From assembly GCA_013054445.1 (NCBI GenBank), contig JAAMPI010000341.1:1-42715 (forward strand): DNA of 42,715 nucleotides, written 5' to 3'. The translations under genes and the position numbers were made by a program. The notes beneath the pieces are model-generated. The model saw only the letters and a program-made list of their open reading frames with translations. It made no database searches and had not been told where the DNA came from. Position 1 is the first letter of the stretch, and every line of letters begins with the position of its first letter. Below, one piece after another: positions 1 to 10,640 of the stretch. This DNA is from Cudoniella acicularis (Eukaryota; Ascomycota; Leotiomycetes; Helotiales; Helotiaceae).

Positions 1-196
1 TATTTAGAAAGGACGAGACCTAGGCTATTACTAAACTAGATAAAAGTAGGTCTTATAAAATCGATAGTAGCCTGTTCTTTATCACGTAGTCGAAAGTACC
101 CTTAACGTCTAGAAATAGAGTCGTTGTTTTTTATTTATTCTTCTTATTAGCTTCTACTTTGTTTATAAGTAATAGGGTAGCGTCCATTGATTTCTA
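1..196 (-). mobile_element. RIP-mutated internal LINE (reverse transcriptase) fragment
   Basis: Read on the minus strand, this segment aligns without gaps to the reverse transcriptase part of the LINE further right in this window (about 3577-3768), including the motif A region. I count about 19 differences over about 190 bases, and nearly all are C-to-T or G-to-A changes in the direction of AT. This is what RIP does to duplicated DNA in ascomycetes. It has no open frame left. The left boundary is outside the window, and similarity is lost around 190-200. It is a second copy of the same family in inverted orientation to the near-complete copy. Confidence 0.85.
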
Positions 197-356
197 TTAT
201 TATTACAAGCTAACATCTTTTTTACGTAACTCCGGCTTTTATCGTAAGGCTACGGTAGTAAACTAGATAGACACTTAATCAGATTGTATTCCTACTATCT
301 CAAAGCGTGCTAAGCTAGCGCCAAAGCTTCGCGAACGCGACGCGATTCCGACCAAA
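197..356 (+). other. AT-rich flank and probable 5' UTR of the LINE
   Basis: This stretch has no coding signal. The part from about 265 to 356 has more CpA/TpG and GC than the DNA to its left and leads directly into the ORF1 start, so it is probably the 5' untranslated region and promoter of the LINE. The exact 5' end and any target-site duplication cannot be placed. Confidence 0.35.
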
Positions 357-1817
357 ATGGCCGAAAATCGCCTCCCAGGGACACCACCACCACCACTACC
401 CAACCAATCAGGAAGCGCCCAGGACGACGATATAGATATTATCGACCAGATCGCAATACCTCCTACCCCACAGCCAAATCGCATCACAGGCCTCGACGGC
501 TCTCGATATCACTTCGAGTTTACCTCACCTGACCACCTTAGCCGCCTACCCCCTATTCAGAAGCAGAGTTTTCACCTGAACCAGGGGGGCGACCCGATTA
601 GGAAGCGCCCCCTGGACCGTGCAGAGGACCAATCAAACAAGCGAACCTCTCTTTCCCAAATCGGCAATACCCCTGGGCCCCTTATTCTAGAAGCGAGAGA
701 CCTTCTAGTAAAAGCCGCAGGATTAGCTAAATCCCACGACGAGCAGTCTAGAATCCTCGATCTCCTAGAGATATTCCGAGACTATACCGAAAAGGGAAAG
801 GTCTACACCACCTCTAAGATTATCGCCTCCCAGGTGGCTAATCTAGAGTCCACTACACGTAAAATCGAGTCTAAAACTAAGGAACTGGCAAAGGCTACTA
901 CAAAGCCACCGACTATCGCACAGATCGCTTCGATCGACCTAAAATCCACTACGAACACGGCTACACCCCAGGAATNGACGCTAGTCGAAAAGAAAAAGAA
1001 CCAACCTAAAAAAGGCAACTTTAGGTCAGACCAGCAAAGACGACTTATTCTGATCCAATCAGGAGGCCAGATTCCTGAATTTAGCCCCTTTTCCTTACGA
1101 AATAAGCTTAATCAAGCTTTCCAGGATAAAGGATTTAAGGACCCAGTTGTTGCAAGCGTCACTAGGTCCCTCGGTCAAAATATTATTATCACTACAACCC
1201 CTGTCTTTACTGCCGAATTCCTGATCGAAAAGAAGGCTATATNGGACGATATTATCCCCTTTTCGAGCTTTCAAAAAGACGAACCCTGGCATAAAGTGAT
1301 ACTACACGGCATCCCAGTATCGGACTTTAATAACCCCGACGGTATGAGCCTTATTATCGACGAGATTCGCACCTTTAATAAAGGATTCAACCCAATCGGA
1401 ACCCCTTATTGGATATCACCAGAGGAAAAAAGACGATTCAGCCAATCAGGATCGGTGGCAGTGGCCTTCGCGACAGAAGAAGAAGCGATTCGAGCAATAA
1501 GAGGGCGACTTTATATTGCTGGGATTAGCGTACGGGTAGAAAAGCTACGTACAACTGCGCCTACTACACAGTGTAGAAACTGTCAAGGATTTGGCCACCT
1601 AGACTCATGGTGTAAGAGAGAGTCGATTTGTAGGCTATGTAGTGCCTACCACCACACCAACCAGCACNACTGTTCTATCTGCCAAGCAAAAGCTACTATA
1701 TGCCCTCATCTAGAGGCTAAGTGTGCTAACTGTAAGGGAAACCATACGGCAAATACGAAGACTTGCGAGATATTACTAGCTACTACGACTAAGACGCAAA
1801 GAACAACTACTATATGA
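357..1817 (+). CDS. LINE ORF1 protein (Gag-like, CCHC zinc knuckles)
   Basis: This 486-residue ORF1 is the nucleic-acid-binding, RNP-forming protein of a Tad-like non-LTR retrotransposon. The N-terminus is Pro/Asp-rich and probably disordered. The middle is charged. The C-terminal part carries three Cys/His knuckles: CRNCQGFGHLDSWC (CX2CX4HX4C), a second starting CRLC, and a third CANCKGNHTANTKTC. The frame is intact from its ATG to the TGA. Three single N bases (976, 1243, 1668) fall in it. The TGA overlaps the ORF2 start as ATGA, which fits coupled termination-reinitiation. Translation is otherwise uninterrupted, so RIP damage is light compared with the neighbouring block. Confidence 0.85.
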   Translation: MAENRLPGTPPPPLPNQSGSAQDDDIDIIDQIAIPPTPQPNRITGLDGSRYHFEFTSPDHLSRLPPIQKQSFHLNQGGDPIRKRPLDRAEDQSNKRTSLSQIGNTPGPLILEARDLLVKAAGLAKSHDEQSRILDLLEIFRDYTEKGKVYTTSKIIASQVANLESTTRKIESKTKELAKATTKPPTIAQIASIDLKSTTNTATPQEXTLVEKKKNQPKKGNFRSDQQRRLILIQSGGQIPEFSPFSLRNKLNQAFQDKGFKDPVVASVTRSLGQNIIITTTPVFTAEFLIEKKAIXDDIIPFSSFQKDEPWHKVILHGIPVSDFNNPDGMSLIIDEIRTFNKGFNPIGTPYWISPEEKRRFSQSGSVAVAFATEEEAIRAIRGRLYIAGISVRVEKLRTTAPTTQCRNCQGFGHLDSWCKRESICRLCSAYHHTNQHXCSICQAKATICPHLEAKCANCKGNHTANTKTCEILLATTTKTQRTTTI

Positions 1818-4800
1818 TATATAGTAATATAAAGATCTTACAAGCGAACCTCAATCGAAGCTCGATAGCTACTGAGANTACACTACAGATAGCGGTCGAA
1901 CTTAAAATCGATATATTACTTATCCAGGAGCCTTATATTATCCAAGAACACAACTCGGACGACTTTAGTATAGCAAGGTCTACGACACACACTAGCTTTA
2001 GTCAGATATTACCGAAATATAGCGGCTTACGACCTCGAACCCTTATATATATATCAAAATCACTCCTACCTATAGCGAGNATATCCTTAATTTCGCCACN
2101 AGACCNAGACCTTTTAATTATCGATATTATAGAAGGAGATAGTAAAATCCAGCTTCTTAATATCTATAATGAGAAGAACCAACAACTAGACGATTCTACG
2201 CCGACGATCCAACGACTCCTATTCGACTAACAATTACCACTACACGCGATATTAGCAGGCGACTTTAATACCCACCACCCCTGGTGGGACCCACTAGCAA
2301 AGCCCTCCCTAGGAGCCGAACTATTAGTCAAGTGGTTTGAGAACCAAGAACTAGAACTAATAAATAAACCGGGAAAAGGCACCTTCTATAGGCCAAATAT
2401 GGCTAGGCCGAGCGTCCTCGATTTAACCCTAGCTACTAAGGCAATAGCTAATAATATCGAAGACTGGCAAATAATCGACTACCTTGGGTCCGATCACTAC
2501 GGACTACTCTTCACTATTATAGGCAGCGGGAACCCCCTAATCGATAACCCTGCCTTTAATATCCACTTCCGTACAGAGGAAGCCGACTGGGACCGATTTA
2601 CTACGCTTCTACGAGTAAATATATCAAATTCGCCTATATTTAGCTCGAATAAGCTTCAAATAATCAAGGAATCAGTCAGATCGATCGACCTACTTCAAAA
2701 TCCAAGAATATCACCTAATCCTACTATTATAGCTACTGAGTTCCTAGACTCAGCAGCTCTAGAACTCACCCAGGCTATTATTAGCGCAGCAAAGTCGAGT
2801 ATTCCAGTTAGTAAGCCAGGGGCAAAGCCAAAGCCATGGTGGTCACCTGACTTAAAGCTATTACGGAAGGATATGATGAAAAAGCAAAGATCGATTAGTT
2901 ACGATAGCGTCGAATCGACTCAGGACTATCTAAAAGCAAAGAACACTTACTTCCAGGCGATAAAGTCGGCTAAGCGGGACCACTGGAATGCCTTCCTGGA
3001 AAAGGGAGACTCGAAGTCTATATTCAAGGCGCTAAAATATACGAATTCCTCGCGTAACGAGCCAATCCCGTCAATCCAATCCACCTCTAGCCTACAGGAC
3101 TCCTTTTCAGGCAAAGCCTCGGCTTTTAGAGAGACCCTCTTCCCCTCTCCACCAATCACAGAGCCTCCTTCTTGGGATGACTATAAATCAGCAGACTGGG
3201 ATTGGCCAGCTCTTAGCCAATCAGAGCTACTGAACGCTTGCTCGGCAAAAGTCAAAGGCAAAACACCAGGACCCGACTATATCACCCAGGTGATTATTAC
3301 CAGGGCCTACCAGGCGATACCAACACCCTTTTTTAAGCTATTCGGGTTGCTTATTAACCTGGGATACCACCCTACCTGCTGGAAACAAGCAACTGGGGCT
3401 ATTCTAAGGAAGCCTCACAAACCAGATTATTCAGCACCTAAGGCATATCGAGTAATATCACTTCTTAATTGCCTTGGTAAAGTTAGCGAAAGGATACTAG
3501 CACAGAGACTAGCTTATCTAGCAGAGACCACAGGCCTACTACACAACTCGCAGATCGGTGGACGCCTTAAAAAATCAGCTATCGACGCTGCCCTATTACT
3601 TACGAACGAAGTAGAAGCTAATAAGAGGAATAAGCAAAAAACAACGACTCTATTTCTAGACGTCAAGGGTGCTTTCGACCACGTGGCAAAGAACAGGCTA
3701 CTATCGATTTTACAAGACCTACTTTTACCTAGTTCGATAATAGCCTGGGTCTCGTCCTTTCTAAATAACCGACTACTTCGACTTGCTTTTGACGGCCAAT
3801 TAGAAGCCTTCTCTACGATCGATACTGGGATCCCACAGGGTAGCCCTATATCACCAATCCTGTTCCTTATCTATATAAGAAACCTCTTCGCCACTACCGA
3901 ATCAGGACTAGTCAAATACCTCTCTTATATCGACGATATATCGATTACTACTAAATCGACTAGCTTAAAGAAGAACGCTAAGATCCTAGAAAAGGAGGTT
4001 CAAAAGCTATATCAACTAGCCTCTAAGAATACAATACAATTCGACTTAGTAAAGACAGAATTAATCCACTTCACTACCTCAAAAGACGCTAAACTAGCTA
4101 AAATCACACTACCAGATGGAGCGATTATCGAGTCAAAAGAAGTGGTCAAATGGCTAGGTATCCACTTCGACCAGAACCTTACTTTTAAACAGCACGTCGC
4201 AATTAGAGTCTCTCAAGCAAGGTCGGCTTTTTATCGACTAGCCAGACTAGCTAACTTAGAGAGAGGATTATCACCTACGGCCGTACGACAGCTATATCTT
4301 GCCTGCGTCACTAGTATATCGGACTACGGATCGATTATCTGGTGGCGTGGCCAAAACCAATTTAAAGGCCCCCTCCAGCTACTACAGAACCTAGGCCTTC
4401 GGAAAATATTAGGGGTATTTAAAACCACACCTATTATACCTATAGAACTCGAATCAGCACTACCGCCACCTGATATTCGACTAAACAACTCGATTAGACG
4501 ATACGCTTTCCGGGCCCTTAAATTACCACCGACCTATCCAATCTCACGACTAAGGGACGATATTATCGATATAATCAAAGCTCCACCCGATATAATCGAA
4601 GCACTACTCGATATACTAGAAAAAGACGAATTATCGATCCCTTATTATCACCAGCTAGTAGATTTAACCAACCACGAGCCAGATATAACTAGAGCGGCTA
4701 AACGGCTAAATACGACTAGAGACCAAAATCAAAAAAAACCCAACAGATTCTATAGAAACGGTCGTACGAACCCCTTTCCTAGACGGGCTAGCGCTACGAC

Positions 4801-4882
4801 ACGTGACCATCGAGGATCAGACGATAGAAGACCCTCCGACCAATCAGCGCGGAGAAAACAGGGCCAACCAGGAGTCGACTAA
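1814..4882 (+). pseudogene. LINE ORF2: APE-type endonuclease and reverse transcriptase (one premature stop)
   Basis: This is the polyprotein of the LINE, read in one frame from the ATG at 1814. The endonuclease shows LQANLNRS, LLIQEPYI, LAGDFNTHHPWW and YLGSDHYGL, the signature residues of the APE/L1-type fold. It is cut by a single in-frame TAA at 2228-2230 between the Glu motif and GDFN. CAA to TAA in a CpA context would explain that stop. After it the frame is open to 4882. The reverse transcriptase shows FLDVKGAFDHV (motif A), GIPQGSPISPILFLIYI (motif B) and YIDD (motif C), so the catalytic aspartates are present. N bases occur at 1878, 2080, 2100 and 2106. The reading frame continues into RNase H only after a +1 shift near the A8 run at 4731-4738. 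Confidence 0.85.
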
Positions 4883-6185
4883 TCAGGAACCCCCGACTAT
4901 AATTATACAAACTAAAAGCGATTTTATTAAAAATCGTACAAACCGCTTGATTATACACGACTTAGCTAGAACGGCTAAAGTCCAGGGCCAGCCAATCAGA
5001 ATCAAGAGGCCAAAACCACTAAAACACTACCCACCTACGCAAATCGAACGTATTTATAAGTCGATTACCGGGCTCTATTTACCTAATAGCCTAGAAAGGA
5101 TTCAGCACTATTTTTTCCCACCCTGGGGCCGTATAACCCCATATCACGTGGTTATTTCAAAGCTTCCTAAAGAGGACACCGCTAAAGCCCACAACGAGTA
5201 TATAAATCGACTCGATTTAACTAACACCACTACTATATATACGGACGCTTCTTCTACAGGGGAAGGGATAGGAATAGGCATCGGAATAGTGGCATATAGC
5301 CACCTAGACTGGTCCCGGCAAATAACCTATCAATCGAGTCTTAATATAGGAACTAGGCAACTAGTCTATAATGGGGAACTCGAGGGGGTTACCCAGGCTA
5401 TCGAATACGCTAGCATAGCAGCCCAACCAAACGAATCAATCCAGATCTATTCAGATAATCAAGCTGGATTATTAAGACTTAAAAACCCGTCTGATAATCC
5501 AGGCCAGGACTGCCAGATTAGGGCAATAAAAGCAGCACAGAAGATAGTCGATAAAGGGGCTTCGCTTACGCTTAATTGGGTACCAGGGCATACAGAAGTA
5601 GAAGGCAACGAGGAAGCTGATTCGCTGGCTAAGCGAGGCACCAAATCAAGCTCGATATCGACAAAGACTAGCTTCGCATCACTTGGACTTTTAATACGAC
5701 AAATCGGCACTTCAGAATGGCAGAAGGCTATAGAGCGATATAGAGACAAGGAGCGAGCCAATCAGAACCCTAGGACCTATTCGAAGCTATTCCCCTGCCA
5801 GACGAGGTCAAATCTACGAATCCCAGGCGACACGAAAAGAGAGCTAGCTAGCTCGTTCTACCAACTCAAACTCGGCCACGGCTATATAAAGTCTTATTTA
5901 TATCGAATTAAAGAGTCAGATAACGACACCTGTAGGTGTGGTAAAAAGGAGACTACAGAGCACCTGTTATTAGCGTGCCCAGAAGGGTGGGAGCCTCGTA
6001 AGAAGCTTAAAAAGGACCTAGAAGGATCGACGATATCGCTACGCACCCTTCTACACACATCACACGGTATCCAATCAACACTCGAGTTCCTTAAAAAGAC
6101 CCGATTCGCTACAAGGAAGTGGCATATAGAGAGGGGAGAGGGTAGTGAGAGCAGGGAAGAGGAGAGAGATAAAGGGGACGTCTAA
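4740..6185 (+). pseudogene. LINE ORF2 C-terminal part: RNase H and Zn-finger tail (frame-shifted)
   Basis: This is the RNase H half of ORF2, displaced by +1 from the reverse transcriptase frame. The coding look begins just after the A8 tract and runs to a TAA at 6183-6185. The four acidic residues of the RNase H site are visible in TDASS, GELEGV, SDNQA and the NEEAD segment following WVPGHTEVEG. A Cys/His cluster near the end (CRCGKKETTEHLLLACP) is the usual post-RNase H zinc motif of such LINEs. One extra A in the homopolymer would explain the shift. A programmed +1 event or a sequencing error in the homopolymer are alternatives. Normally this domain is continuous with the reverse transcriptase. 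Confidence 0.8.
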
Positions 6186-6370
6186 TCAGTCTTTATATTA
6201 TTTCCTTTTGTTATTATTAGGGCCAGACCCTCACTGTCACCTGGAATACTTGGATTACTACCTTTTGTAAATACTCTTGACTCGCTAGGGCTTGAAACCC
6301 AGCCGTCCTACTATAGTCTCTGACTTATAAAGGACGTAAAAAGGATAAATCAATCAATCAATCAATCAAG
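6186..6370 (+). other. LINE 3' UTR and ATCA-repeat tail
   Basis: This is the non-coding 3' end of the LINE, ending in (ATCA)n at about 6347-6369. It is the likely recognition region for the element's own reverse transcriptase. The minus-strand copy at the right edge of the window matches it, including the tetranucleotide tail, which fixes the 3' end of the family. Confidence 0.75.
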
Positions 6371-7764
6371 ACTAATATATCTAATATCTAGACTAGAATA
6401 GTATACCTCTAGCCCGACGATAACGATAAGCTATATCTAATAGCTTACTTTTTATAAAAAATATTACTCGCTAAATAGAATTATAATATATACGAAAAAG
6501 AGCTACTTGCGATAGTAGAGGCGCTATAACACTAGCGAGTTTATCTTTAAGGAGCCTAATTCCTGATTACTATCTATATTAACTATATAAACCTATAAAC
6601 CTTTATTACTATAAAGGTCTTAGATAATAGGCGGTTAGCTAGATAGTTAGAGGAATTAGCAGGCTACGACCTTGTAATAAAACATATAAAAAGAACTAAT
6701 AACGCTAGAATAGACGCTCTTAGTTAGAAACTAGGGTATAAAAACGATAAACAATACGAGGAGGTAATAATCTTCCGAACCCTAGACAATAGAGACCTTA
6801 TACTAGCGATTAGAGAGATTACGGTCACTGATAATATAGGCCTATAGATCGAATAGATCCGCGAGGCTACTAGGTAGTACTTAAAGTATAACGTATATAC
6901 GAATCTAGAACTATACTTAAAGGACAGACTCTTATAGTAAGGGTAGAGCGATAAGTTATTTATCCCTAAGACAGTCATTAGGCACTTTATAGCCGACTAG
7001 TATTCGTTACTAGTATATAGCTACTAAGGGGCGAGGAGAACTTATAAAAGGATAGTAAGAAACTACTAGTGCCCTAAGCTAAGAGTACTAGTTAACTAAG
7101 TAGTTAGCGAATACGATACCTATATTAGAAATAAAACAGTACGCTATACCCTATATAAATAGATAGATACTATACTTATATTACCTATACTATAGAAAAC
7201 GATATTATAAGACTTTATCGTTAAATTACTAAGATCTCTTAATCGAATAATAGAGGTAGAATATAACTCTATCCTAGTTATTACTAAGAGGCTTATAAAG
7301 TACGTAATCCTAATACCGTATATAGAAAGTAGTATAGCCGAGGACTTAGCCTACGTTTTCCTAAAAGAAATAGTCGCTCGATACAGACTATTAGAAGAGA
7401 TTATATTAGACTAAGATAAACTCTTTATATTAAAATTTTAGATAGCGCTAACTATCTACTTTAGAGTTAAGTATAAGATATTAACCGTGTTCTACCTATA
7501 GACGAATAGCGAAATAGAAAGAATAAACTAAGTAATCGAAGTATATTTAAGGTATTATATAAACTACTAATAGAATAACTAGGTAGAGATACTACTTATA
7601 ATATAGTTTTTATATAATAGTTTAATAATAGATATAATACTTATAACGCTATTCTATATAAACTATAGCTACAAGCTAGTAGTATACTAAGAACTAGGAC
7701 TTATAGACATCGAGAACTAATATACCTGAATCTAGGTTAATAAGATAAAGTTATTTTATATAAA
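6371..7764 (+). pseudogene. RIP-decayed Ty3/Gypsy pol remnant (RNase H, integrase)
   Basis: One plus-strand frame stays aligned for about 450 codons and is broken only by TAG/TAA (and rare TGA) codons, as expected from CAG, CAA and TGG under RIP. Reading through shows an RNase H segment (NYNIYEKELLAIVEAL, then VLDNRRLAR and AGYDLVIKHIK with NNARIDALS). A degenerate HHCC zinc region follows, then an integrase core with the first Asp near DFIVKLLRS, the second near ILD-DKLF, and a Glu in the TNSEIERIN motif. ATG, gag, protease and most reverse transcriptase are missing to the left, where the LINE interrupts it. Two N bases lie at 7765-7766 at the end of the recognisable part. Confidence 0.8.
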
Positions 7765-7766
7765 NN

Positions 7767-8492
7767 TTATAAAAGACATTCTAAGAGCCAATGTTCGTTC
7801 TACCCCGCAACCGTAGGCGTTAGCCTTATAAATTTCCCTACGTTGTTATAGCGTATTAGAAATGCTTTACCCTATAATCCGTCCTCCGGCTTTAGACGGT
7901 CAAGCCCGCTGGCTTATATTCTACCTGTTCTAGTTAGTCTAGTAACGATCGAGGTGTCTGTTTAAATATTGACTACGGTTAAAGCGTCGATCGTAGCCTA
8001 TAATAGTATAGGGAAATAGGGTATAAATTTTATAGTGATGCGATGCCTCGGAGGCGGTTATATAGGCTTTATCGTAGCCTCTAAAGCTATACGGAAATGG
8101 CTTTGCCCCTCTATAAATCTCGGAGTAAAGTATTGCCTTAGGGCGGTTTGAGTAGGTTTTATCGTAGCCTAGGAAGGGACATAAAAACCTTTCCGCTATA
8201 TAATCCTCGTCGTAGGTTTTATAATGTCTCTCTATATCCTATTTCCTACTAAATTTTTTATCGTAGGAGGAACATAAAAACTTTTTCGCTATATAATTCT
8301 TGTCGTAGGATTTACGGTGTCGCTTTATAGACTATTCCCTACTAAATGCTTTATTATAGTCGGTATACTAAAATAGCTTCGGTACCGCTAAGTCTTAAGG
8401 GGAAACAGACGAGAGTATATTAGTAGTGCTAAGAGGAATCGAGAGACTAGGCTAAATGTTTAGATCCTTACCGTTAGAGAGTAGGTTTTTAA
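7767..8492. other. RIP-decayed DNA, with a degenerate tandem duplication
   Basis: I see no coding frame here. CpA and TpG are strongly depleted. Two degenerate copies of a unit of about 100 bases lie at about 8159-8257 and 8258-8352; both start TTATCGTAG, then ACATAAAAAC, CGCTATATAAT and a later CCTACTAAAT. Confidence 0.45.
8159..8352. repeat. Two degenerate tandem units of about 100 bases
   Basis: The second unit repeats the landmarks of the first in the same order (TTATCGTAG, ACATAAAAAC, CGCTATATAAT, GTCGTAGG, CCTACTAAAT), with several transition-type differences. This may be part of an old LTR or untranslated region of the Gypsy element to its left. Confidence 0.5.
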
Positions 8493-8670
8493 TGTCATAG
8501 AGCACTCAGGTAGACGTTACAAGTAAACAGTGCTCTATTACTTAGAATAATCGACGAAGAAGAGAAGAAGGGAAAGGGAGAAGCTGCCACGTATTTAACC
8601 TCTGCCCGAACCTCGCTTAGGCCTAGCGCCGTCACGTGTAGAACAGGTCACGTGAACCAACTCCGTGACA
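8493..8670 (+). mobile_element. Solo LTR-like element, family A, copy 1 (178 bp)
   Basis: The element starts TGTCATAG and ends CCGTGACA, so it has TG...CA ends inside a short inverted repeat. It is flanked on both sides by the 5-base direct repeat TTTAA (8488-8492 and 8671-8675), the hallmark of integrase-mediated insertion. A second copy at 29428-29606 is about 95% identical by eye. Two CACGTG palindromes (8633-8638 and 8649-8654) lie near the 3' end. It is far less RIP-mutated than its surroundings, which fits its small size and later arrival. A very small non-autonomous LTR element (TRIM-like) is an alternative to a solo LTR. Confidence 0.8.
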
Positions 8671-8675
8671 TTTAA

Positions 8676-9291
8676 GGGGCACGGTAATATATACCCCCGA
8701 GGCCCTAGCTAACAATTGTTAAAAAGATCTAGTCTCTTCGAATTCTTGCTCATACCTTAGCCAGTCCTCTTCGACGAAATTTAGGCTAGGCTAAGGGTTT
8801 GACGCGGCAATATGATGTTCTTTTAGTGATTCTAAGGCAGCCGTGGCGTCGTGGTTCTGCTTATATTCTAACCCAGCTAACAAGTGTTAAGGTTAAGCCG
8901 GAGGAAGTTCGAAGTCAAAGTTAGGTAGTATCTTAAGTGGTATCTTAAGTGGTATCTTTCGGGGTAGGGCCTATATCGAGTAAGTACGTTTCGTCGCGGA
9001 TAGCTATATATAATATTTACCTTCAAATAATAACACTTGTTACTAGTATTCTTATATCTGATATACGGCTGGTCGCCAGTACAACGGATTTTACGGCTAT
9101 GACATCGAGTATACTAAAAGCGCTATATTAGAAGTCGTCTTCTAACTATATAATTTTATATCTTACCGTAGTCCTACGTGGCGCTATCTGGATACAAGTA
9201 CTATTAGCTTATTAGGTTCTTAAAGATAGATTATATGTTTCCTTACCTTACCTTAACAATTTTCTTTGATATGAAATAACAATTAGGAGGA
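8676..9291. other. RIP-decayed DNA without assignable gene
   Basis: No intact gene is seen. Minus-strand reading around 8700-8800 gives a short protein-like stretch (FVEEDWLRYEQEFEE) ending in a stop, which could be the edge of an old gene. The ORF at 8949-9131 shows no family features and I treat it as chance. Confidence 0.3.
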
Positions 9292-9900
9292 GATGTGGAA
9301 GAGGTATGTGGAGTGTCTAAAGCGAGGAAAGTATAGGCCGATCGGGGCTTCGACGACTGTCTACTACTATTATATAGATACGCGGATTTTCTATAGCGCT
9401 TGTCATTTAAATAAGCTATATCTACGTTAAAGGCTTCCTAGCCACCCATTTCCTACGACTTACGTTGTAAGCGCCCTTGATAGATGACTCGATAGATAAC
9501 TAGAAACGTTATTTTATCTAGTCGCGAAAATCTGCTAATTTTAAAACAACTAAAGGTCGTACTATTAGGATGACTCATTAAAAGATTGGCTCCGAAGACG
9601 CTCGAAGATCCCTCTAGGTAAGGCTAAAACTATTATTATAAATAAGAAAGTCGGCAGGTAGTATATTATACGGTGATATAAAGTTGATTAGGAGTCGTTA
9701 AATCCTCCTCCTAAACCCCTTAATATAGCAGACCGTGCTAAAAGCAAGCCACTAAGTTTAGGGGCCGTAAGATTGTGCTCCTGGTCTAGGCGTCATCTTG
9801 TATCATATTCTATACAGGTCTGTCTTAATATAGCAGAAGAGATGGCCACCCTTAGCGCGTCATATGTTATAAAGTCCTGCCTCTTCTCTCGGTGATTTGC
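9292..9900 (+). pseudogene. RIP-decayed coding remnant, unknown family
   Basis: A plus-strand frame beginning near EEMWKRYVECLKRGKY stays free of indels for about 200 codons and is interrupted only by TAA/TAG/TGA codons that revert to Gln, Arg or Trp under a RIP model. It includes charged helical-looking segments such as DSLKDWLRRRSKIPL and, near the end, MATLSASYVIKSCLFSR. I do not recognise the family, and no transposase signature is visible. Frame maintenance is the only evidence that it was protein-coding. Confidence 0.4.
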
Positions 9901-10380
9901 CTATGGTAATTACTAAATAAGTGGCTAGGCTAGGGGAGGCATATTTTGTTTGGCAAAATCGAGGTCGAGGGGACGTAGGGTACGTAACGGTTTTAATCGC
10001 CCGGAGAATTTCTTTTGGCATTTAGTATTTAACATTAAAAAAACTTTATATCTAACATAATATTAAACTCCTTTGTTTAATATCAACATTAAAAGTTCTT
10101 GTTATTTAACACTTTAAGGCAGAATTGTGATTTGCTATTATTACCGCCCTGATAGCATATAATACCCGCGAAGACAAGACTAGAAAGTTTATTAAAGTTT
10201 TACGATCATCTTCGTAAATTTATTCTTTATCTTCTATATTTTGCCTCTACTTTCTCTATACCGAGTGACTTTAAAAACAACATCTTCATACGGTTTTTGA
10301 CACTTATCAAGCGCCTCTTTTGACCTATACTATATCTATTTCGTCTATCAAATCGTGTCAAGAAACAGTGTTATAGGAGG
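9901..10380. other. AT-rich decayed DNA, no gene seen
   Basis: This stretch is strongly AT-rich, with repeated TTTAACATTAAA-like words around 10025-10110. No coding frame or known element end was identified. Confidence 0.3.
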
Positions 10381-10398
10381 CTAGGTATAAGCATTACT

Positions 10399-10640
10399 CA
10401 CTATTAGCTTAGAGTACCCGTATCTTTTAGGCGGAAAACCCGCGTCTGGTCATTTAGAACCCCGCTAGTATAAAATAAGTAAACTCTTTAATAAGATTTG
10501 CTTTACTTGGTATAAAGAATCGAGATTAATATTAGCGTGATATCAAGCAAGAATAAATCGAGTCTCCGAATATATAAACAGTATATTTAACTAGGTTAAC
10601 AAGTGATATCTTAAAAAGCCAAAGGTTTCCGGGACGTATT
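10399..10640 (+). pseudogene. Short RIP-decayed coding remnant, unknown
   Basis: One plus-strand frame reads EYPYLLGGKPASGHLEP, then about 60 further codons including YQARINRVSEYINSIFN, with only TAG/TGA interruptions. It looks protein-derived, but I cannot assign it. It may belong with remnants further right. Confidence 0.3.

Larger units (their letters stand above)
265..6370 (+). mobile_element. Near-complete Tad-like LINE retrotransposon
   Basis: The order is 5' UTR, ORF1, ORF2 (endonuclease, reverse transcriptase, RNase H), a 3' UTR of about 185 bases and a tail of about five AATC/ATCA repeats ending near 6369. A terminal microsatellite rather than poly(A) is typical of several non-LTR families. 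The element has landed in a RIP-decayed Ty3/Gypsy element, which resumes in frame right after the tail. Only two lesions separate ORF2 from an open frame, so this copy is young or escaped most RIP. The same 3' end recurs on the minus strand at 42366-42478. I call it Tad-like from domain order and host type; I have not built a tree. Confidence 0.8.

Noticed and set aside
8949..9131. 60-codon ORF in the AT-rich block
   Set aside because: Hydrophobic composition is what AT-rich DNA gives by chance, and no neighbouring frame extends it.
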